Positions 52,547 to 64,000 are shown, numbered from the stretch's first letter. The stretch is DNA of 64,000 nt from Pseudomonas sp. NFR16 (GCF_900108875.1 NZ_FNYJ01000002.1:717383-781382); one strand, 5' to 3'. A program made the numbers and translations. The notes: generated by a model not told the origin, from the sequence alone.

Positions 52547-52559
52547 TCGCTGAAAGCAT

Positions 52560-52594
52560 AAAAGCCCTTGATGGCGACATCAGGGGCTTTTTTA
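52560..52594 (+). terminator. rho-independent terminator after csp
   Basis: AAAGCCC-TTGATG pairs with CATCA-GGGGCTTT around GCGA, followed by TTTTT. It ends the short cold-shock transcript. Confidence 0.9.
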
Positions 52595-52643
52595 TGCCCG
52601 CGATTTCGTACACTGCCCGCTTCCCCGTGAACGAGCGTCCGAG

Positions 52644-53132
52644 ATGCCCAAGCACCTGCTAAGCCCACAGGGTGATTTCCCCGCAGTCGGTCTGGGCCGT
52701 CGCATGGCCGCCATCTGTTACGACGCGCTGCTGTGCGTTGCGCTGCTGATGGTAACTACCTTCCTGTACAAACTTGTCTGGATGAGCGTCGTGGGCGAGA
52801 CCAGATTGCGTCAGCTGTCCGACTCAGGCGCGCTGGACGGCGATCCCCTGCTCTCCACGCTTCTGCTGTTCGTCCTGTTCGCGTTCTTCGCCAAGTTCTG
52901 GACCCACGCCGGCCAGACGCTGGGCATGCAGGTCTGGGGCATTCGCGTGCAAAACGCGGACGGAACCGGCATCAGCCTCTGGCAAGCGCTGCTGCGTTTC
53001 GTCGTCGCGATCGCGTCGTGGCTATGCGTGGGGCTCGGTTTTTTCTGGAGCCTGTTCGACAAGCAAAAGCGCTGCTGGCACGACCTGTATTCCGAGACGC
53101 AGCTGGTGCGGATTCCGAAACGAAAGCAATAG
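52644..53132 (+). CDS. RDD family inner-membrane protein
   Basis: A 162-residue membrane protein with about three hydrophobic segments (27-47, 70-86, 118-136). The RDD domain's arginine and aspartates appear in GRRMAAICYDALLC and the later DKQKRCWHDLYSETQLV. Function is unknown; some RDD proteins act in ion or metabolite transport. It converges with lptG across a shared terminator. Confidence 0.85.
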   Translation: MPKHLLSPQGDFPAVGLGRRMAAICYDALLCVALLMVTTFLYKLVWMSVVGETRLRQLSDSGALDGDPLLSTLLLFVLFAFFAKFWTHAGQTLGMQVWGIRVQNADGTGISLWQALLRFVVAIASWLCVGLGFFWSLFDKQKRCWHDLYSETQLVRIPKRKQ

Positions 53133-53151
53133 CCAGGCGATCACTCAGACA

Positions 53152-53183
53152 CAAAAAAGCCGACCCTGAGGTCGGCTTTTTCA
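53152..53183. terminator. bidirectional terminator between RDD gene and lptG
   Basis: AAAAAAGCCGACC (53152-53164) pairs with GGTCGGCTTTTT around CTGA. A and T tracts on both sides let it stop transcription from both genes. Confidence 0.9.
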
Positions 53184-53197
53184 TTGTCCGCTGACGA

Positions 53198-54259
53198 TCA
53201 ACCCGCTCGACGCAGCAGCCAGAGCCCTGCCAGTGCACAGATACCCGCTGGCACCAGAACAGCGAACAGCGGCGAGAACCCGAACACCAGGCTTGAAGGC
53301 CCGAGCAGGTCCTGCGCGATCCGGAAGGTGAAACCGACCAGCACGCCGGTGAACACGCGCTGACCCAATGTCACGGAGCGCAGCGGCCCGAAGATGAAGG
53401 AGATGGCCATCAGCACCAGCGCCACCGTCACCAGCGGTTGCAGGATCTTGGTGTAGAACGCCAGCCAGTAACGGCCGTTGCTCAGGCCCTGATCTGCCAG
53501 ATAGCGTGCGTACCCGTACAGCCCGGTCATCGACAGCGACTCGGGCGGCAGCACCACCGTGCTCAGCAACTGCGGGCTCAATGCGACGTTCCAGCGCTCT
53601 TCCGGAGCAGACACCACCTCGGTGCGGCCTTCATGGAACAGCGTCGTGGAGACATCCTTGAGCAGCCAGTAATCGGTCATGAAATTCGCCTGTCTGGCAA
53701 AACTGGCACTGAGCATGTGACGCTGATCATCAAAGCGGTAGCGCGTGACGCCGTACAACAAGCCATTGGGTTGCACAGTGTTGATGTGAATGAATTCGTC
53801 GCCCTGACGATGCCACAAACCATGACGCGCGCTTTGCGCATCGCCGGTGCCTTGCGCCAAGGAACGCGCCGCCTGGGCCTGAGCCTCGGTGACCGGCGCG
53901 ACGTATTCGCCGATCAGCAGACCCGCGACCATCAGCACCAGCATCGGCTTCATCACCGCCCAGACGATCCGGCCGATGGACACACCCGCAGCGCGCATGA
54001 TGGTCAGCTCGCTGCTGCTGGCCAGGGCGCCAAGGCCGATCAGGCAGCCGATCAGGGCAGCCATCGGCAGCATCTCATACAGACGGCGCGGCGCTGTCAT
54101 GACTACGAAGCTGCCGGCATCCCAGAAGGTGTAGGTGTCGCTGATGTCAGCCATCTCGTCGATGAATGCGAACAGCGACGCCAGCCCGAGAATGATCCCG
54201 AGCACGGCGAGAATCGCCATGAAGACGCTTTTGCCGATGTACCGATCGAGCTTAACCAT
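53198..54259 (-). CDS. lptG: LPS export permease LptG
   Basis: A 353-residue YjgP/YjgQ-family permease with six transmembrane helices (three at each end) around a periplasmic beta-jellyroll. It pairs with LptF and the LptB dimer to extract LPS from the inner membrane. ASSSELTIMRAAGVS is the coupling-helix region that meets LptB. It overlaps the end of lptF by 8 bases. Confidence 0.94.
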   Translation of the reverse strand: MVKLDRYIGKSVFMAILAVLGIILGLASLFAFIDEMADISDTYTFWDAGSFVVMTAPRRLYEMLPMAALIGCLIGLGALASSSELTIMRAAGVSIGRIVWAVMKPMLVLMVAGLLIGEYVAPVTEAQAQAARSLAQGTGDAQSARHGLWHRQGDEFIHINTVQPNGLLYGVTRYRFDDQRHMLSASFARQANFMTDYWLLKDVSTTLFHEGRTEVVSAPEERWNVALSPQLLSTVVLPPESLSMTGLYGYARYLADQGLSNGRYWLAFYTKILQPLVTVALVLMAISFIFGPLRSVTLGQRVFTGVLVGFTFRIAQDLLGPSSLVFGFSPLFAVLVPAGICALAGLWLLRRAG

Positions 54260-55370
54260 GAGCCACCTCCGACACGCTGCGGCGGCTCGCCAGTTTCAGA
54301 CGCAGAGGCTCCCAGTAAAGCAGGCCCATTCCAATGGCCAGGAACAGCGCATGCACCCACCACAAACCCAGGCCCAGCGGGATCTTGCCTTTTTCGAGCG
54401 CGCCGCGAGCGGCGATGAGGATGGTCAGATAGGCCATGTACAGAAGAATCGCCGGCAATAATTTGAGGAAGCGGCCCTGACGCGGGTTCACCTGGGCCAA
54501 TGGCACGGCCATCAGGGTGACGATGAAAACGAGGATGGGCAGGGAAATGCGCCACTGCAGTTCAGCCTTGTTGCGCAGAGTGTTTTCGCCATTGAGCAAC
54601 TCGCTCGTGGGGATGGCGTCCCGGTCGGTGATTTCGTCGCTGATTTCAGGCTTGGGCAGCAAAGCGCCGTAGGTGTCGTATTTGATCGCGCGGTAATTGG
54701 CCTGCCCAGGGTTGCCGTCGTAACGATACCCGTTGTCCAGAATGAGGTAACGGCTGCCATCGGGTTTGATTTCCTGACGGCCCTTCTCGGCGACCAGTAC
54801 GGTGATACCGTGATCTTTCTTCTCGTTCAGTTTCTTTTCCGAGATGAACACACCGCCAAGGTTGATGCGGTCGTCCGTCATGGTCTCGGTGTACGTTACC
54901 CGGCTGCCGTCACGCAGCAGCTGGAAGCGGCCCGGCACCAGCGTGTCGAACTCGGTCATCGCATCCTGCTTGTTGATCAGCAGCTGAAACTGGGTGGCGC
55001 CCTGAGGCGCGAGGCTGAAGCTGAGCCAGGCGACGATCAGAGACACGACGGCGGCGGGCGCCAGCGTCATCCACAGCAGACGCTGCTGACTCATGCCGGT
55101 GGCCGCCAGCACGGTCATTTCGCTTTCCAGGTACAAACGCCCGTATGCCAGCAAAATGCCGAGAAACAACCCCAACGGCAGGATCAGTTGCATGAAGCCC
55201 GGCAGGCGAAAGCCCATGATCAGAAACAGCACGCCCGGGTCCAGGGCACCCGATGCAGCCTGGGCCAGGTACTTGATGAAGCGGCCACTCATGATGATTA
55301 CCAGCAGCACAGCGCTCACAGCGCTCAAGGTAACCAGCACTTCTCGGGACAGGTAACGGAAGACAATCAA
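54252..55370 (-). CDS. lptF: LPS export permease LptF
   Basis: A 372-residue partner of LptG with the same 3+3 helix plan. The coupling helix is YLESEMTVLAATGMS. The start is set at TTG 55370 (LIVFRYLSREVL), because GGAG lies 8 bases upstream and this matches the family N-terminus. An in-frame GTG at 55379 is only 1 base after that site and is unlikely. It is divergent from pepA, as is common. Confidence 0.92.
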   Translation of the reverse strand: MIVFRYLSREVLVTLSAVSAVLLVIIMSGRFIKYLAQAASGALDPGVLFLIMGFRLPGFMQLILPLGLFLGILLAYGRLYLESEMTVLAATGMSQQRLLWMTLAPAAVVSLIVAWLSFSLAPQGATQFQLLINKQDAMTEFDTLVPGRFQLLRDGSRVTYTETMTDDRINLGGVFISEKKLNEKKDHGITVLVAEKGRQEIKPDGSRYLILDNGYRYDGNPGQANYRAIKYDTYGALLPKPEISDEITDRDAIPTSELLNGENTLRNKAELQWRISLPILVFIVTLMAVPLAQVNPRQGRFLKLLPAILLYMAYLTILIAARGALEKGKIPLGLGLWWVHALFLAIGMGLLYWEPLRLKLASRRSVSEVAHG

Positions 55371-57164
<1,794 letters not shown>

Positions 57165-57210
57165 AGCGCCCTGAAACGTGTCGGCCCGCCGGGTCGGCAC
57201 GTCAGGCGCT
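57165..57210 (+). other. long imperfect hairpin between pepA and holC
   Basis: AGCGCCCTGAAACGTGTCGG folds against CCGGGTCGGCACGTCAGGCGCT (57189-57210, cited by its ends) with small bulges. No T tract follows, so it is probably a pause, processing or 3'-protection structure rather than a terminator. Confidence 0.55.
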
Positions 57211-57221
57211 CTGGAACTTTC

Positions 57222-57650
57222 ATGACCCAAGTCGACTTTTACATCCTGCCCAGCGCCGATCCACTCGCGCGGCTGGACTTCGCCTGCAAGCTCACGGATA
57301 AAGCCTGGCGGCTCGGCCACAGGATTTACCTGCACTGCAGCGACGCGCAACAGCGCGAAGACCTTGATGCCCGGCTCTGGCGCTTCAAGGGCGAAACTTT
57401 CGTGCCCCACGGCGTGAGCGAGGAAGATCAGGATGCTCCGGTTGCGCTCGGTGTCGGCGATGACCCGGGGCAACATCAGGATCTGTTGGTCAATCTGGAC
57501 CTGCGCATCCCTGAGTTCTTCAAACGTTTTGCCCGTGTGGCCGAGATCGTTGTCGAGGATCCGGCCATCCGCCTGGCGGCACGAGAGAGTTTCCGCTTCT
57601 ACCGTGAACAGGGCTATCCTCTGCAAGATCACCGACTGCAGCGTCTTTGA
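57222..57650 (+). CDS. holC: DNA polymerase III chi subunit HolC
   Basis: A 142-residue clamp-loader accessory subunit that links psi to single-strand-binding protein. The N-terminal DFYILPSADPLARLDFACKL and the mid KGETFVPHGV fit the family. It follows pepA by 57 bp and precedes a small acidic protein gene and valS, a widely conserved order. Confidence 0.92.
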   Translation: MTQVDFYILPSADPLARLDFACKLTDKAWRLGHRIYLHCSDAQQREDLDARLWRFKGETFVPHGVSEEDQDAPVALGVGDDPGQHQDLLVNLDLRIPEFFKRFARVAEIVVEDPAIRLAARESFRFYREQGYPLQDHRLQRL

Positions 57651-57654
57651 GCAC

Positions 57655-58092
57655 ATGATGGACAATTCAAAAAACCTGAAAGATTCCGCGCACCTGCTCG
57701 ATGACCTCGAGTCGATCCGGCAGTTGCTTGGCGATGATTCCCTGCAACCTCCCCTGCTCACCGACAGCGTTTCCGGCGAAGGCCAGATCCCGTTGCTGTT
57801 CGACGTGGTCAGCGGTCAGGTCGTCGCCGCTGAAGAAGCGGACGTCAATGACATCCCGACACTGACCGCCGAACCGGTCATTGCCCTGCAACCGCCGGCG
57901 CCGGAACAGGCCGAGCCAGTCGTCAGCAAACCCAATCCGGACGACCTGCTGCACCTGGACAACGAGCTGCGTGCTGCTGCGCAACTGATCATGCAAGACG
58001 TCATCGACGACTTCGCCCCGCACATCGAAAACGAAATCAAGCGCCGCCTGGATGCGCGGATGGAGCGGCTCCTTTCGCAATACAACACCTGA
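57655..58092 (+). CDS. conserved hypothetical acidic protein between holC and valS
   Basis: A 145-residue protein I can place only by context. The N-terminus is acidic (LLDDLESIRQLLGDD), the middle is Pro/Ala-rich and probably disordered, and the C-terminus is a helix-rich segment (LIMQDVIDDFAPHIENEI). The start is ATG 57655 or 57658. It begins 4 bases after the holC stop, so it is probably translated with it. No catalytic motif or membrane segment. Function unknown. Confidence 0.8.
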   Translation: MMDNSKNLKDSAHLLDDLESIRQLLGDDSLQPPLLTDSVSGEGQIPLLFDVVSGQVVAAEEADVNDIPTLTAEPVIALQPPAPEQAEPVVSKPNPDDLLHLDNELRAAAQLIMQDVIDDFAPHIENEIKRRLDARMERLLSQYNT

Positions 58093-58173
58093 TCTGACAA
58101 CTCGGTGCCGCTTCCGGGCCGGGCTCAAAAGCAGCGATGTGCGCCGCTCATAAGGTCGCGGTTTAGCGCTTGT

Positions 58174-58202
58174 AGCTTGCCGCTGCCTTGAAAAGCTATA
58201 CT
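58174..58202 (+). promoter_or_regulatory. valS: candidate sigma-70 promoter for valS
   Basis: TATACT at 58197-58202 lies 43 bases before the valS start. The -35 candidate AGCTTG (58174-58179, 17-base spacer) is weak. The 153-bp gap is consistent with a separate promoter. Confidence 0.3.
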
Positions 58203-58245
58203 TCCCGGCTTTTCCGACTGAAAGCAGATCAGGTTCCCGCCGCGC

Positions 58246-61092
58246 ATGGACAAGACCTACCAGCCGCACGCCATCGAAACTTCCTGGTATCAAACCTGGG
58301 AGTCCGAGAATTATTTCGCTCCGCAAGGCGCGGGCGACTCGTACACCATCATGATTCCGCCGCCGAATGTCACCGGCAGCCTGCACATGGGCCACGGTTT
58401 CAACAACGCCATCATGGACGCCCTGATCCGCTTCCGCCGCATGCAGGGCCGCAATACCCTGTGGCAGCCAGGGACCGACCACGCCGGTATCGCCACGCAG
58501 ATGCTGGTGGAGCGCCAGCTCGAAGCGCAGGGCCAAAGCCGTCACGATCTGGGTCGCGAAAAATTCCTCGAAAAAGTCTGGGAGTGGAAGGATCAGTCCG
58601 GAGGCAACATCAGCCGTCAGATCCGTCGACTCGGCTCGTCGGTCGACTGGAGCCGCGAGCGCTTCACGATGGACGACGGCCTGTCCGAAGCCGTGAAAGA
58701 AGCGTTCGTGCGCCTGCATGAAGACGGCCTGATCTACCGCGGCAAGCGTCTGGTCAACTGGGACACCAAACTGCACACGGCCATTTCCGACCTCGAAGTG
58801 GAAAACCACGACGAGAAAGGCAGCCTGTGGAACCTGCGCTATCCACTGGCGGACGGCGCGAAGACCGCCGAAGGCCTGAATTACCTGATCGTGGCCACCA
58901 CACGTCCGGAAACCATGCTCGGCGATGCCGCCGTCGCGGTGAACCCGAACGATGAACGCTACAAGGCGCTGGTCGGCAAATTCGTCGAACTGCCGCTGGT
59001 GGGCCGTCGCATCCCGATCATCGCTGACGACTACTGCGACCCTGAATTCGGCACCGGCTGCGTGAAGATTACCCCGGCGCACGACTTCAACGACTACGAA
59101 GTGGGCAAGCGCCACAACCTGCCGCTGCTGAACATCTTCGACAAGAACGCCAACGTGCTGGCCGCCGCTCAAGTGTTCAATCTGGACGGCACGCTGAACG
59201 ACGCCATCGACGGCAGCCTGCCGGCGCAGTACGCAGGGCTCGACCGCTTCGAAGCGCGCAAGCAGATCGTGGCTGCCTTCGACGCCGCCGGCTTGCTGGT
59301 CAGTGTCGACGACCACGCGCTGAAAGTGCCGAAAGGCGATCGCTCCGGCACCATCATCGAGCCGTGGCTGACTGACCAGTGGTACGTGTCCACCAAGCCA
59401 CTGGCCGAGCCTGCGATTGCCGCCGTGGAAGACGGTCGCATTGCCTTCGTGCCGAAACAATACGAAAACATGTACTTCTCCTGGATGCGCGACATTCAGG
59501 ACTGGTGCATCAGCCGTCAGCTGTGGTGGGGCCATCGCATTCCGGCCTGGTACGACGAATCGGGCAAGGTTTACGTCGGTCGCGACGAAGCCGAAGTACG
59601 TGCCAAGCACAACCTCGGCCCTGACGTAGCGCTGCAGCAAGACAACGACGTACTCGACACCTGGTTCAGTTCCGGCCTGTGGACGTTCTCCACGCTGGGC
59701 TGGCCTGAGCAGACCGAATTCCTGAAAACCTTCCACCCGACCGATGTGCTGGTGACCGGCTTCGACATCATTTTCTTCTGGGTCGCCCGGATGATCATGC
59801 TCACCATGCACCTGGTGAAGAACGAAGACGGCACGCCGCAGATCCCGTTCAAGACCGTTTACGTCCACGGCCTGGTGCGCGACGGGCAAGGCCAGAAGAT
59901 GTCCAAGTCCAAGGGCAACGTGCTTGACCCGCTGGACATCGTCGACGGCATCGAGCTTGAAGCACTGGTGCAGAAACGCACCAGCGGCATGATGCAGCCG
60001 CAACTGGCGAAGAAGATCGAGAAGCAGACCCGTCAGGAATTCGCCGACGGTATCGCCAGTTACGGCACCGACGCGCTGCGCTTCACCTTCTGCTCGCTGG
60101 CGTCCACCGGTCGCGACATCAAGTTCGACATGGGCCGCGTCGAAGGCTATCGCAACTTCTGCAACAAGATCTGGAACGCCGCGCGCTACGTGCTGGACAA
60201 GGGCGAAGACTGCGGTCAGAACGGCGAAGCATTCGAGCTCTCCCTGCCGGATCGCTGGATCATTTCCCAGCTGCAGCGCACTGAAGCCGAAGTGACCCGC
60301 CAGCTGGATCAATTCCGTTTCGACCTCGCGGCGCAAGCCCTGTACGAGTTCATCTGGAACCAGTACTGCGACTGGTACCTGGAGCTGTCCAAGCCGGTTC
60401 TGTGGGACGAAACCGCGCCGGTCGAACGTCAGCGCGGCACCCGCCGCACGCTGGTTCGCGTACTGGAAGTGGCATTGCGTCTGGCGCATCCGTTCATGCC
60501 GTTCATCACCGAAGAAATCTGGCAGCGCCTTGCGCCGCTGGCCGGCGCACAGGGCAAGACCATCATGCTGCAACCGTGGCCGGTGGCGAACGAGTCGCGC
60601 ATCGATGCCGCTGCCGAAGGCGACATCGAATGGCTCAAGGGCCTGATGCTCGGCGTGCGTAACATCCGCGGCGAGATGAACATCGGACCGGGCAAACCGC
60701 TGCAGCTGTTCCTCAAAAACGTCAGCACCGAAGATCAGCGCCGCCTCAACGAGAACGAGCACTTGCTGAAGAAGCTGGCCAAGCTCGAGTCGTTCACCGT
60801 ACTGGCGGCGGGTGCCGAAGCGCCGCTGTCGGCCACCGCGCTGGTGGGCGAGATGGAAGTGCTGGTGCCGATGGCCGGTCTGATCGACAAGGGCGCCGAG
60901 CTGGCGCGTCTGGACAAGGAAATCCAGCGCCTGCAAGGCGAAGTCCAGCGCGTGGGCGGCAAGCTGTCCAATGCGGCATTCGTTGACAAGGCGCCACCTG
61001 AAGTCATCGCCAAGGAGCGCGCCAAGCTGACCGAAGCTGAGCAGGCGTTGAGCAAACTGGCCGAGCAGCACGCACGGATTGCCAGTTTGTAA
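58246..61092 (+). CDS. valS: valyl-tRNA synthetase ValS
   Basis: A 948-residue class Ia synthetase. The HIGH-type motif is in [14 protein letters not shown] (about residues 39-52) and the KMSKS loop in [10 protein letters not shown]. The CP1 editing domain holds the [12 protein letters not shown] signature. A C-terminal coiled-coil arm ([15 protein letters not shown]) contacts tRNA. Length is normal. It ends the pepA-holC series and is followed by a hairpin and a REP pair. Confidence 0.97.
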   Translation: MDKTYQPHAIETSWYQTWESENYFAPQGAGDSYTIMIPPPNVTGSLHMGHGFNNAIMDALIRFRRMQGRNTLWQPGTDHAGIATQMLVERQLEAQGQSRHDLGREKFLEKVWEWKDQSGGNISRQIRRLGSSVDWSRERFTMDDGLSEAVKEAFVRLHEDGLIYRGKRLVNWDTKLHTAISDLEVENHDEKGSLWNLRYPLADGAKTAEGLNYLIVATTRPETMLGDAAVAVNPNDERYKALVGKFVELPLVGRRIPIIADDYCDPEFGTGCVKITPAHDFNDYEVGKRHNLPLLNIFDKNANVLAAAQVFNLDGTLNDAIDGSLPAQYAGLDRFEARKQIVAAFDAAGLLVSVDDHALKVPKGDRSGTIIEPWLTDQWYVSTKPLAEPAIAAVEDGRIAFVPKQYENMYFSWMRDIQDWCISRQLWWGHRIPAWYDESGKVYVGRDEAEVRAKHNLGPDVALQQDNDVLDTWFSSGLWTFSTLGWPEQTEFLKTFHPTDVLVTGFDIIFFWVARMIMLTMHLVKNEDGTPQIPFKTVYVHGLVRDGQGQKMSKSKGNVLDPLDIVDGIELEALVQKRTSGMMQPQLAKKIEKQTRQEFADGIASYGTDALRFTFCSLASTGRDIKFDMGRVEGYRNFCNKIWNAARYVLDKGEDCGQNGEAFELSLPDRWIISQLQRTEAEVTRQLDQFRFDLAAQALYEFIWNQYCDWYLELSKPVLWDETAPVERQRGTRRTLVRVLEVALRLAHPFMPFITEEIWQRLAPLAGAQGKTIMLQPWPVANESRIDAAAEGDIEWLKGLMLGVRNIRGEMNIGPGKPLQLFLKNVSTEDQRRLNENEHLLKKLAKLESFTVLAAGAEAPLSATALVGEMEVLVPMAGLIDKGAELARLDKEIQRLQGEVQRVGGKLSNAAFVDKAPPEVIAKERAKLTEAEQALSKLAEQHARIASL

Positions 61093-61101
61093 TCGACCGA
61101 T

Positions 61102-61128
61102 CAGCCAGCCCGATCACCGGGCTGGCTG
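61102..61128 (+). other. 11-bp perfect hairpin after valS
   Basis: CAGCCAGCCCG (61102-61112) pairs with CGGGCTGGCTG (61118-61128) around ATCAC. The stem is strong but lacks a T tract, so rho-independent termination is doubtful. Confidence 0.6.
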
Positions 61129-61136
61129 ACTACCCT

Positions 61137-61237
61137 AAACCCTGTGGGAGTGAGCTTGCTCGCGATAGCGCCGTATCAGCCACATTATTGTTGTCTGACA
61201 CACCGTTATCGCGAGCAAGCTCACTCCTACAGGGTTT
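61137..61237. repeat. REP inverted repeat with 31-bp arms between valS and rlmF
   Basis: Arms at 61137-61167 (AAACCCTGTGGGAGTGAGCT...) and 61207-61237 are reverse complements with one mismatch. The centre is 39 bases. This GAGCTTGCTCGCGA subtype differs from the GGCTTGTCCCGCGA subtype at 24029. Confidence 0.88.
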
Positions 61238-61264
61238 TGTGTTTCAACCGGAATTGAATTCGTC

Positions 61265-62290
61265 ATGACCAAGCCCGAGCATCCCAAACCGCCGCGCAAG
61301 ACGCCAAAACCCGCGACTGGAGTCAAGCCCGCCGCGCCTCGTGAGAAGGCCAGCCTTCACCCGCGCAATCGTCATCAGGGCCATTACGACTTTCCTCGGC
61401 TGATCAAGAGCAGTCCGGAACTGGGCCAGTTCGTGATCACCAATCCCTACGGCAAGGAAAGCATCGACTTCGCCAATCCGGCAGCCGTTCGGGTGTTCAA
61501 TCGTGCGTTGCTCAAGGCTTTTTACGGCATCGCGCACTGGGATATCCCTGCCGATTATCTGTGCCCACCGATTCCAGGCCGGGCCGATTATGTGCATTTC
61601 CTCGCCGACCTTCTGGCCGAGCGTAACGACGGCGTGATCCCGCGGGGCGCGGCGATCAAGGCGCTGGACGTGGGCACCGGCGCCAATTGCATCTACCCGC
61701 TGATCGGGCACAGCGAGTACGGCTGGCATTTCGTGGGATCGGACGTCGACAAGATCGCCCTTGCCTCGGCTACAACCATCGTCAAGGCCAACCAGCTGGG
61801 CAAAGCGATCGGCGTGCGTGAGCAAAGCAATCGCAACCACATCCTCGCAGGGCTGCTCGGACGCGAAGAACGCTTCGACGTGACACTGTGCAATCCGCCC
61901 TTCCACGCCTCGCAGGAGGAAGCACTGCGCGGCAGTCAGCGCAAATGGCGGGCGCTCGGTAAAGCTGACCCCAAACGCAAGTTGCCTGTGCTCAACTTCG
62001 GAGGTCAGGCAGCGGAGCTGTGGTGTGAGGGCGGCGAGGCACGATTCGTCGCGCAACTGATCGCCGAGAGCGCGCAGCTTGCCGTTCAGGTGCTGTGGTT
62101 CAGCACGCTGGTGTCAAAGGCCTCGAACCTCCCGCTGATTCGGAGCACGCTGAAGAAAACCGGCGCGCTGGAAAGCCATGTGGTCGAGATGTCGCAGGGA
62201 CAGAAGCAAAGCCGGTTTGTCGCCTGGACGTTCCACGACAAAGCGCAGCAGGCTGCCTGGCGGGCCGAGCGTTGGAGCGTCGGCAAGTGA
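61265..62290 (+). CDS. rlmF: 23S rRNA (adenine-1618-N6)-methyltransferase RlmF
   Basis: A 341-residue SAM-dependent methyltransferase for A1618 of 23S rRNA. SAM motif I is [13 protein letters not shown] near residues 137-149, and the catalytic motif IV is CNPPFH. The N-terminal 30 residues are basic and Pro-rich, suited to RNA contact. It sits between valS and hupN, matching the order I recall from P. putida. Confidence 0.93.
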   Translation: MTKPEHPKPPRKTPKPATGVKPAAPREKASLHPRNRHQGHYDFPRLIKSSPELGQFVITNPYGKESIDFANPAAVRVFNRALLKAFYGIAHWDIPADYLCPPIPGRADYVHFLADLLAERNDGVIPRGAAIKALDVGTGANCIYPLIGHSEYGWHFVGSDVDKIALASATTIVKANQLGKAIGVREQSNRNHILAGLLGREERFDVTLCNPPFHASQEEALRGSQRKWRALGKADPKRKLPVLNFGGQAAELWCEGGEARFVAQLIAESAQLAVQVLWFSTLVSKASNLPLIRSTLKKTGALESHVVEMSQGQKQSRFVAWTFHDKAQQAAWRAERWSVGK

Positions 62291-62326
62291 TCTGGATACC
62301 AGCCTGTTTCAGCTGAATCCGGGCAC

Positions 62327-62364
62327 AAAAAAACCGTGTCCGGATCACTCCGTCACACGGTTTC
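62327..62364 (-). terminator. rho-independent terminator after hupN
   Basis: On the minus strand AACCGTGT pairs with the later ACACGGTT-type segment, followed by a run of seven U (A tract 62327-62333). It ends the short hupN transcript and lies in the convergent gap with rlmF. Confidence 0.75.
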
Positions 62365-62386
62365 CTCACACAAGTAGCGTTTTCGC

Positions 62387-62668
62387 TTACTTGTTGACCG
62401 AGTCAGTCAGCACTTTGGCTGGTACGAACTTGACCACTTTCTTGGCAGCGATTTCGATGGCTGCGCCAGTCGAAGGGTTGCGGCCGGTGCGAGCTGGACG
62501 CTCGGTGACTTTCAGTTTGCCGATGCCTGGCAGAGTAATTTCACTACCGTTTTCCAGCTGGTCAGCGACGATTTGGCCCAATTGGTCCAGAGCATTGCGC
62601 GCGGTGGTTTTTGGCGCGTCGATAGCTTCTGCGATATCGGCGATCAATTGGTCTTTAGTCAGAGCCAT
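62387..62668 (-). CDS. hupN: HU-family nucleoid protein (HupN type)
   Basis: A 93-residue HU protein that bends DNA. The two-stranded arm carries ERPARTGRNPSTGAAIEI, with the conserved RTGRNP and the intercalating Pro. The N-terminus MALTKDQLIADIAEAIDAP differs from HupA and HupB of Pseudomonas and fits HupN as I recall it in P. putida. The ribosome site GGAAGGAA is strong. It is divergent from yejK, another nucleoid protein. Confidence 0.85.
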   Translation of the reverse strand: MALTKDQLIADIAEAIDAPKTTARNALDQLGQIVADQLENGSEITLPGIGKLKVTERPARTGRNPSTGAAIEIAAKKVVKFVPAKVLTDSVNK

Positions 62669-63020
62669 GGTGGTGTTCCTTCCCTATCAAATTCGAATGG
62701 TTTGCAGAGTGTGTACAGACGCGAAATGTAGATGCTGAATTCGGTCTTTGGTTCGGCAGAACCCCACAAACTGCGTGCTTGGCGCGCTTCGGTGCGCAAG
62801 ACCGGGCAAAACTAGCACAGAGCCAAGCAAATATCCGCACCCTGCTGCCCATTTGGTCAGCTTTATCGCGGTTCAACCCCAAAAAAGTCATATTAATAGA
62901 GCCGGTGCCGTGTTTTCGGCCAGCGCAGCGCGTTCCCGGGCCTGTGTGCGGTACACTTGCCGACTTTCGCACGGGCCTGGCTTCCACCCGTTCAGTTCCA
63001 CTTCAGCAGCCGAGAAATCC
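62669..63020. other. divergent intergenic region hupN / yejK
   Basis: This 352-bp gap separates two divergent nucleoid-protein genes. It contains an AT-rich spot near 62888-62902 and a possible -10 (TACACT) near 62954. No gene, REP or clear operator was seen. Confidence 0.5.
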
Positions 63021-64000
63021 ATGCCGATCCGTCATGCCATCGTTCACCTGATCGACAAAAAACCCGACGGTACGCCCGCAGTCCTCCACGCTCGAGATTC
63101 CGAACTCGCGGAGTCCCAGGCCATCGAGAACATGCTGGCCGACCTCAACGAGAGCTACAACGCCAAACAGGGCAAGGCCTGGGGTTTCTTCCACGCCGAG
63201 TCTGGCGCGCACCCGTTCAGTGGCTGGTTGAAGGAGTATCTGGATGAGGGCAAGGATTTCACCGCGTTCAGTCGCGTGGCAGTCGAGCATCTGCAAAAGC
63301 TGATGGAAGAGTCCAACCTGTCGGTGGGCGGCCACGTGTTGTTCGCGCACTATCAACAGGGCATGACCGAATACCTGGCCATCGCGTTGCTGCACCACAG
63401 CGAAGGCGTCGCCGTGAACGAAGCGCTGGATGTCACGCCGTCGCGGCATCTGGATCTGGGCCAACTGCACCTGGCCGCGCGGATCAACATTTCCGAATGG
63501 CAGAACAACAAGGCGTCCAAACAGTACATCTCGTTCATCAAGGGCAAGAACGGCAAGAAAGTCTCGGAGTACTTTCGCGACTTCATCGGGTGTCAGGAAG
63601 GCGTCGACGGCCCCGGTGAGACCCGCACCTTGCTCAAAGCCTTCAGCGACTTCGTCGAGAGCGAAGACCTGCCGGAAGCATCCACCCGTGAGAAAACCAA
63701 GGCGCTGGTCGATTACGCCAGCAGCCAGAGCAAAATGGGCGAACCCATTGCGCTGGAAGAGTTGTCCGGGCTGATCGACGAAGATCGGCCGCGCGCGTTC
63801 TACGAACATATCCGCAACAAGGACTATGGGCTCTCGCCAGAGATCCCCGCCGACAAGCGCACCCTGAACCAGTTTCGGCGCTTCACCGGTCGCGCCGAAG
63901 GCTTGTCGATCAGCTTCGAAGCGCATCTGCTGGGGGACAAGATCGAATACGACGAAGAGAAAGGCACGCTGATCATCAAAGGTCTGCCGACTCAACTCAC
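63021..64000 (+). CDS. yejK: nucleoid-associated protein YejK/NdpA (partial, runs off the window)
   Basis: The first 326 codons of a protein of about 335 residues in the family. It starts [20 protein letters not shown] and is open to the window end. NdpA/YejK proteins coat the nucleoid; their biochemistry is poorly known. Conserved segments include FVESEDLP and [22 protein letters not shown] [12 protein letters not shown]. Only the C-terminal few residues are missing. Confidence 0.92.
   Translation, partial: MPIRHAIVHLIDKKPDGTPAVLHARDSELAESQAIENMLADLNESYNAKQGKAWGFFHAESGAHPFSGWLKEYLDEGKDFTAFSRVAVEHLQKLMEESNLSVGGHVLFAHYQQGMTEYLAIALLHHSEGVAVNEALDVTPSRHLDLGQLHLAARINISEWQNNKASKQYISFIKGKNGKKVSEYFRDFIGCQEGVDGPGETRTLLKAFSDFVESEDLPEASTREKTKALVDYASSQSKMGEPIALEELSGLIDEDRPRAFYEHIRNKDYGLSPEIPADKRTLNQFRRFTGRAEGLSISFEAHLLGDKIEYDEEKGTLIIKGLPTQL

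Noticed and set aside
57667..61071. A 1134-codon open frame antisense to valS and the small acidic protein gene
   Set aside because: Spans two real genes and the promoter gap on the other strand; no ribosome site or domain.

Overview
This window looks like ordinary chromosomal core of a Pseudomonas species, probably of the fluorescens/syringae side of the genus. That placement rests on protein similarity I recall and on gene order: algW-hisC-hisD-hisG-murA-ibaG-mlaBCDEF, kdsD-kdsC-lptCAB-rpoN-hpf-ptsN-rapZ-npr, the edd-glk-gltR-gtrS-gts-oprB glucose block, and pepA-holC-valS-rlmF-hupN-yejK. The DNA is GC-rich, which produces very long antisense open frames, and carries typical Pseudomonas REP inverted repeats (GTAGGAGCG...GCGGGCAAGC) in gene gaps. 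I saw no rRNA, tRNA, insertion sequence, prophage, CRISPR array, toxin-antitoxin pair or dedicated defence island.

Layout. 1-8292 (minus, except the algW tail): histidine genes hisD, hisC and hisG, peptidoglycan gene murA, BolA-like ibaG and the Mla/Ttg2 phospholipid transport operon. 8604-15647 (plus): Kdo synthesis (kdsD, kdsC), LPS export (lptC, lptA, lptB), sigma-54 (rpoN) and the nitrogen-PTS cluster (hpf, ptsN, rapZ, npr). 15960-19719: a diguanylate cyclase, two small conserved proteins and a class V aminotransferase-like enzyme. 20040-37705: a complete Entner-Doudoroff and glucose-uptake island. It has zwf-pgl-eda, the repressor hexR, a mutarotase, porin oprB, the glucose ABC transporter gtsABCD, the two-component system gltR/gtrS, then glk, edd and gapA. 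37943-42949: an iron/heme cell-surface-signalling cluster of ECF sigma factor, anti-sigma factor, TonB-dependent receptor with signalling domain, and heme oxygenase. 44108-51940: the sigma-54 activator gcsR and its glycine-cleavage/serine-deaminase targets gcvH, gcvP, sdaA and gcvT. 52334-64000: a cold-shock protein, an RDD membrane protein, lptG/lptF, pepA-holC-hypothetical-valS, rlmF, hupN and the start of yejK.

How the genes work together. Outer-membrane biogenesis recurs: LptC/A/B and LptF/G together give the whole inner-membrane LPS extractor plus the bridge protein, and Mla runs phospholipid traffic. The sugar island takes glucose from the outer membrane (OprB) through GtsABCD, phosphorylates it (Glk), and feeds Zwf, Pgl, Edd, Eda and Gap under HexR, GltR/GtrS and probably Hfq/Crc. 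RpoN encoded at 12142 is the sigma factor that GcsR would use at the perfect -24/-12 promoter upstream of gcvH.

I found no clearly new biological system. The best leads are regulatory or structural. They are three candidate GcsR boxes with a sigma-54 promoter, a gcs locus that lacks glyA and is split by a terminator, paired HexR operators between edd and gapA, a perfect 14-bp palindrome between zwf and hexR, repeated A-rich Hfq/Crc-type motifs in glucose-gene leaders, and two tandem terminators behind eda that could bracket a small RNA.
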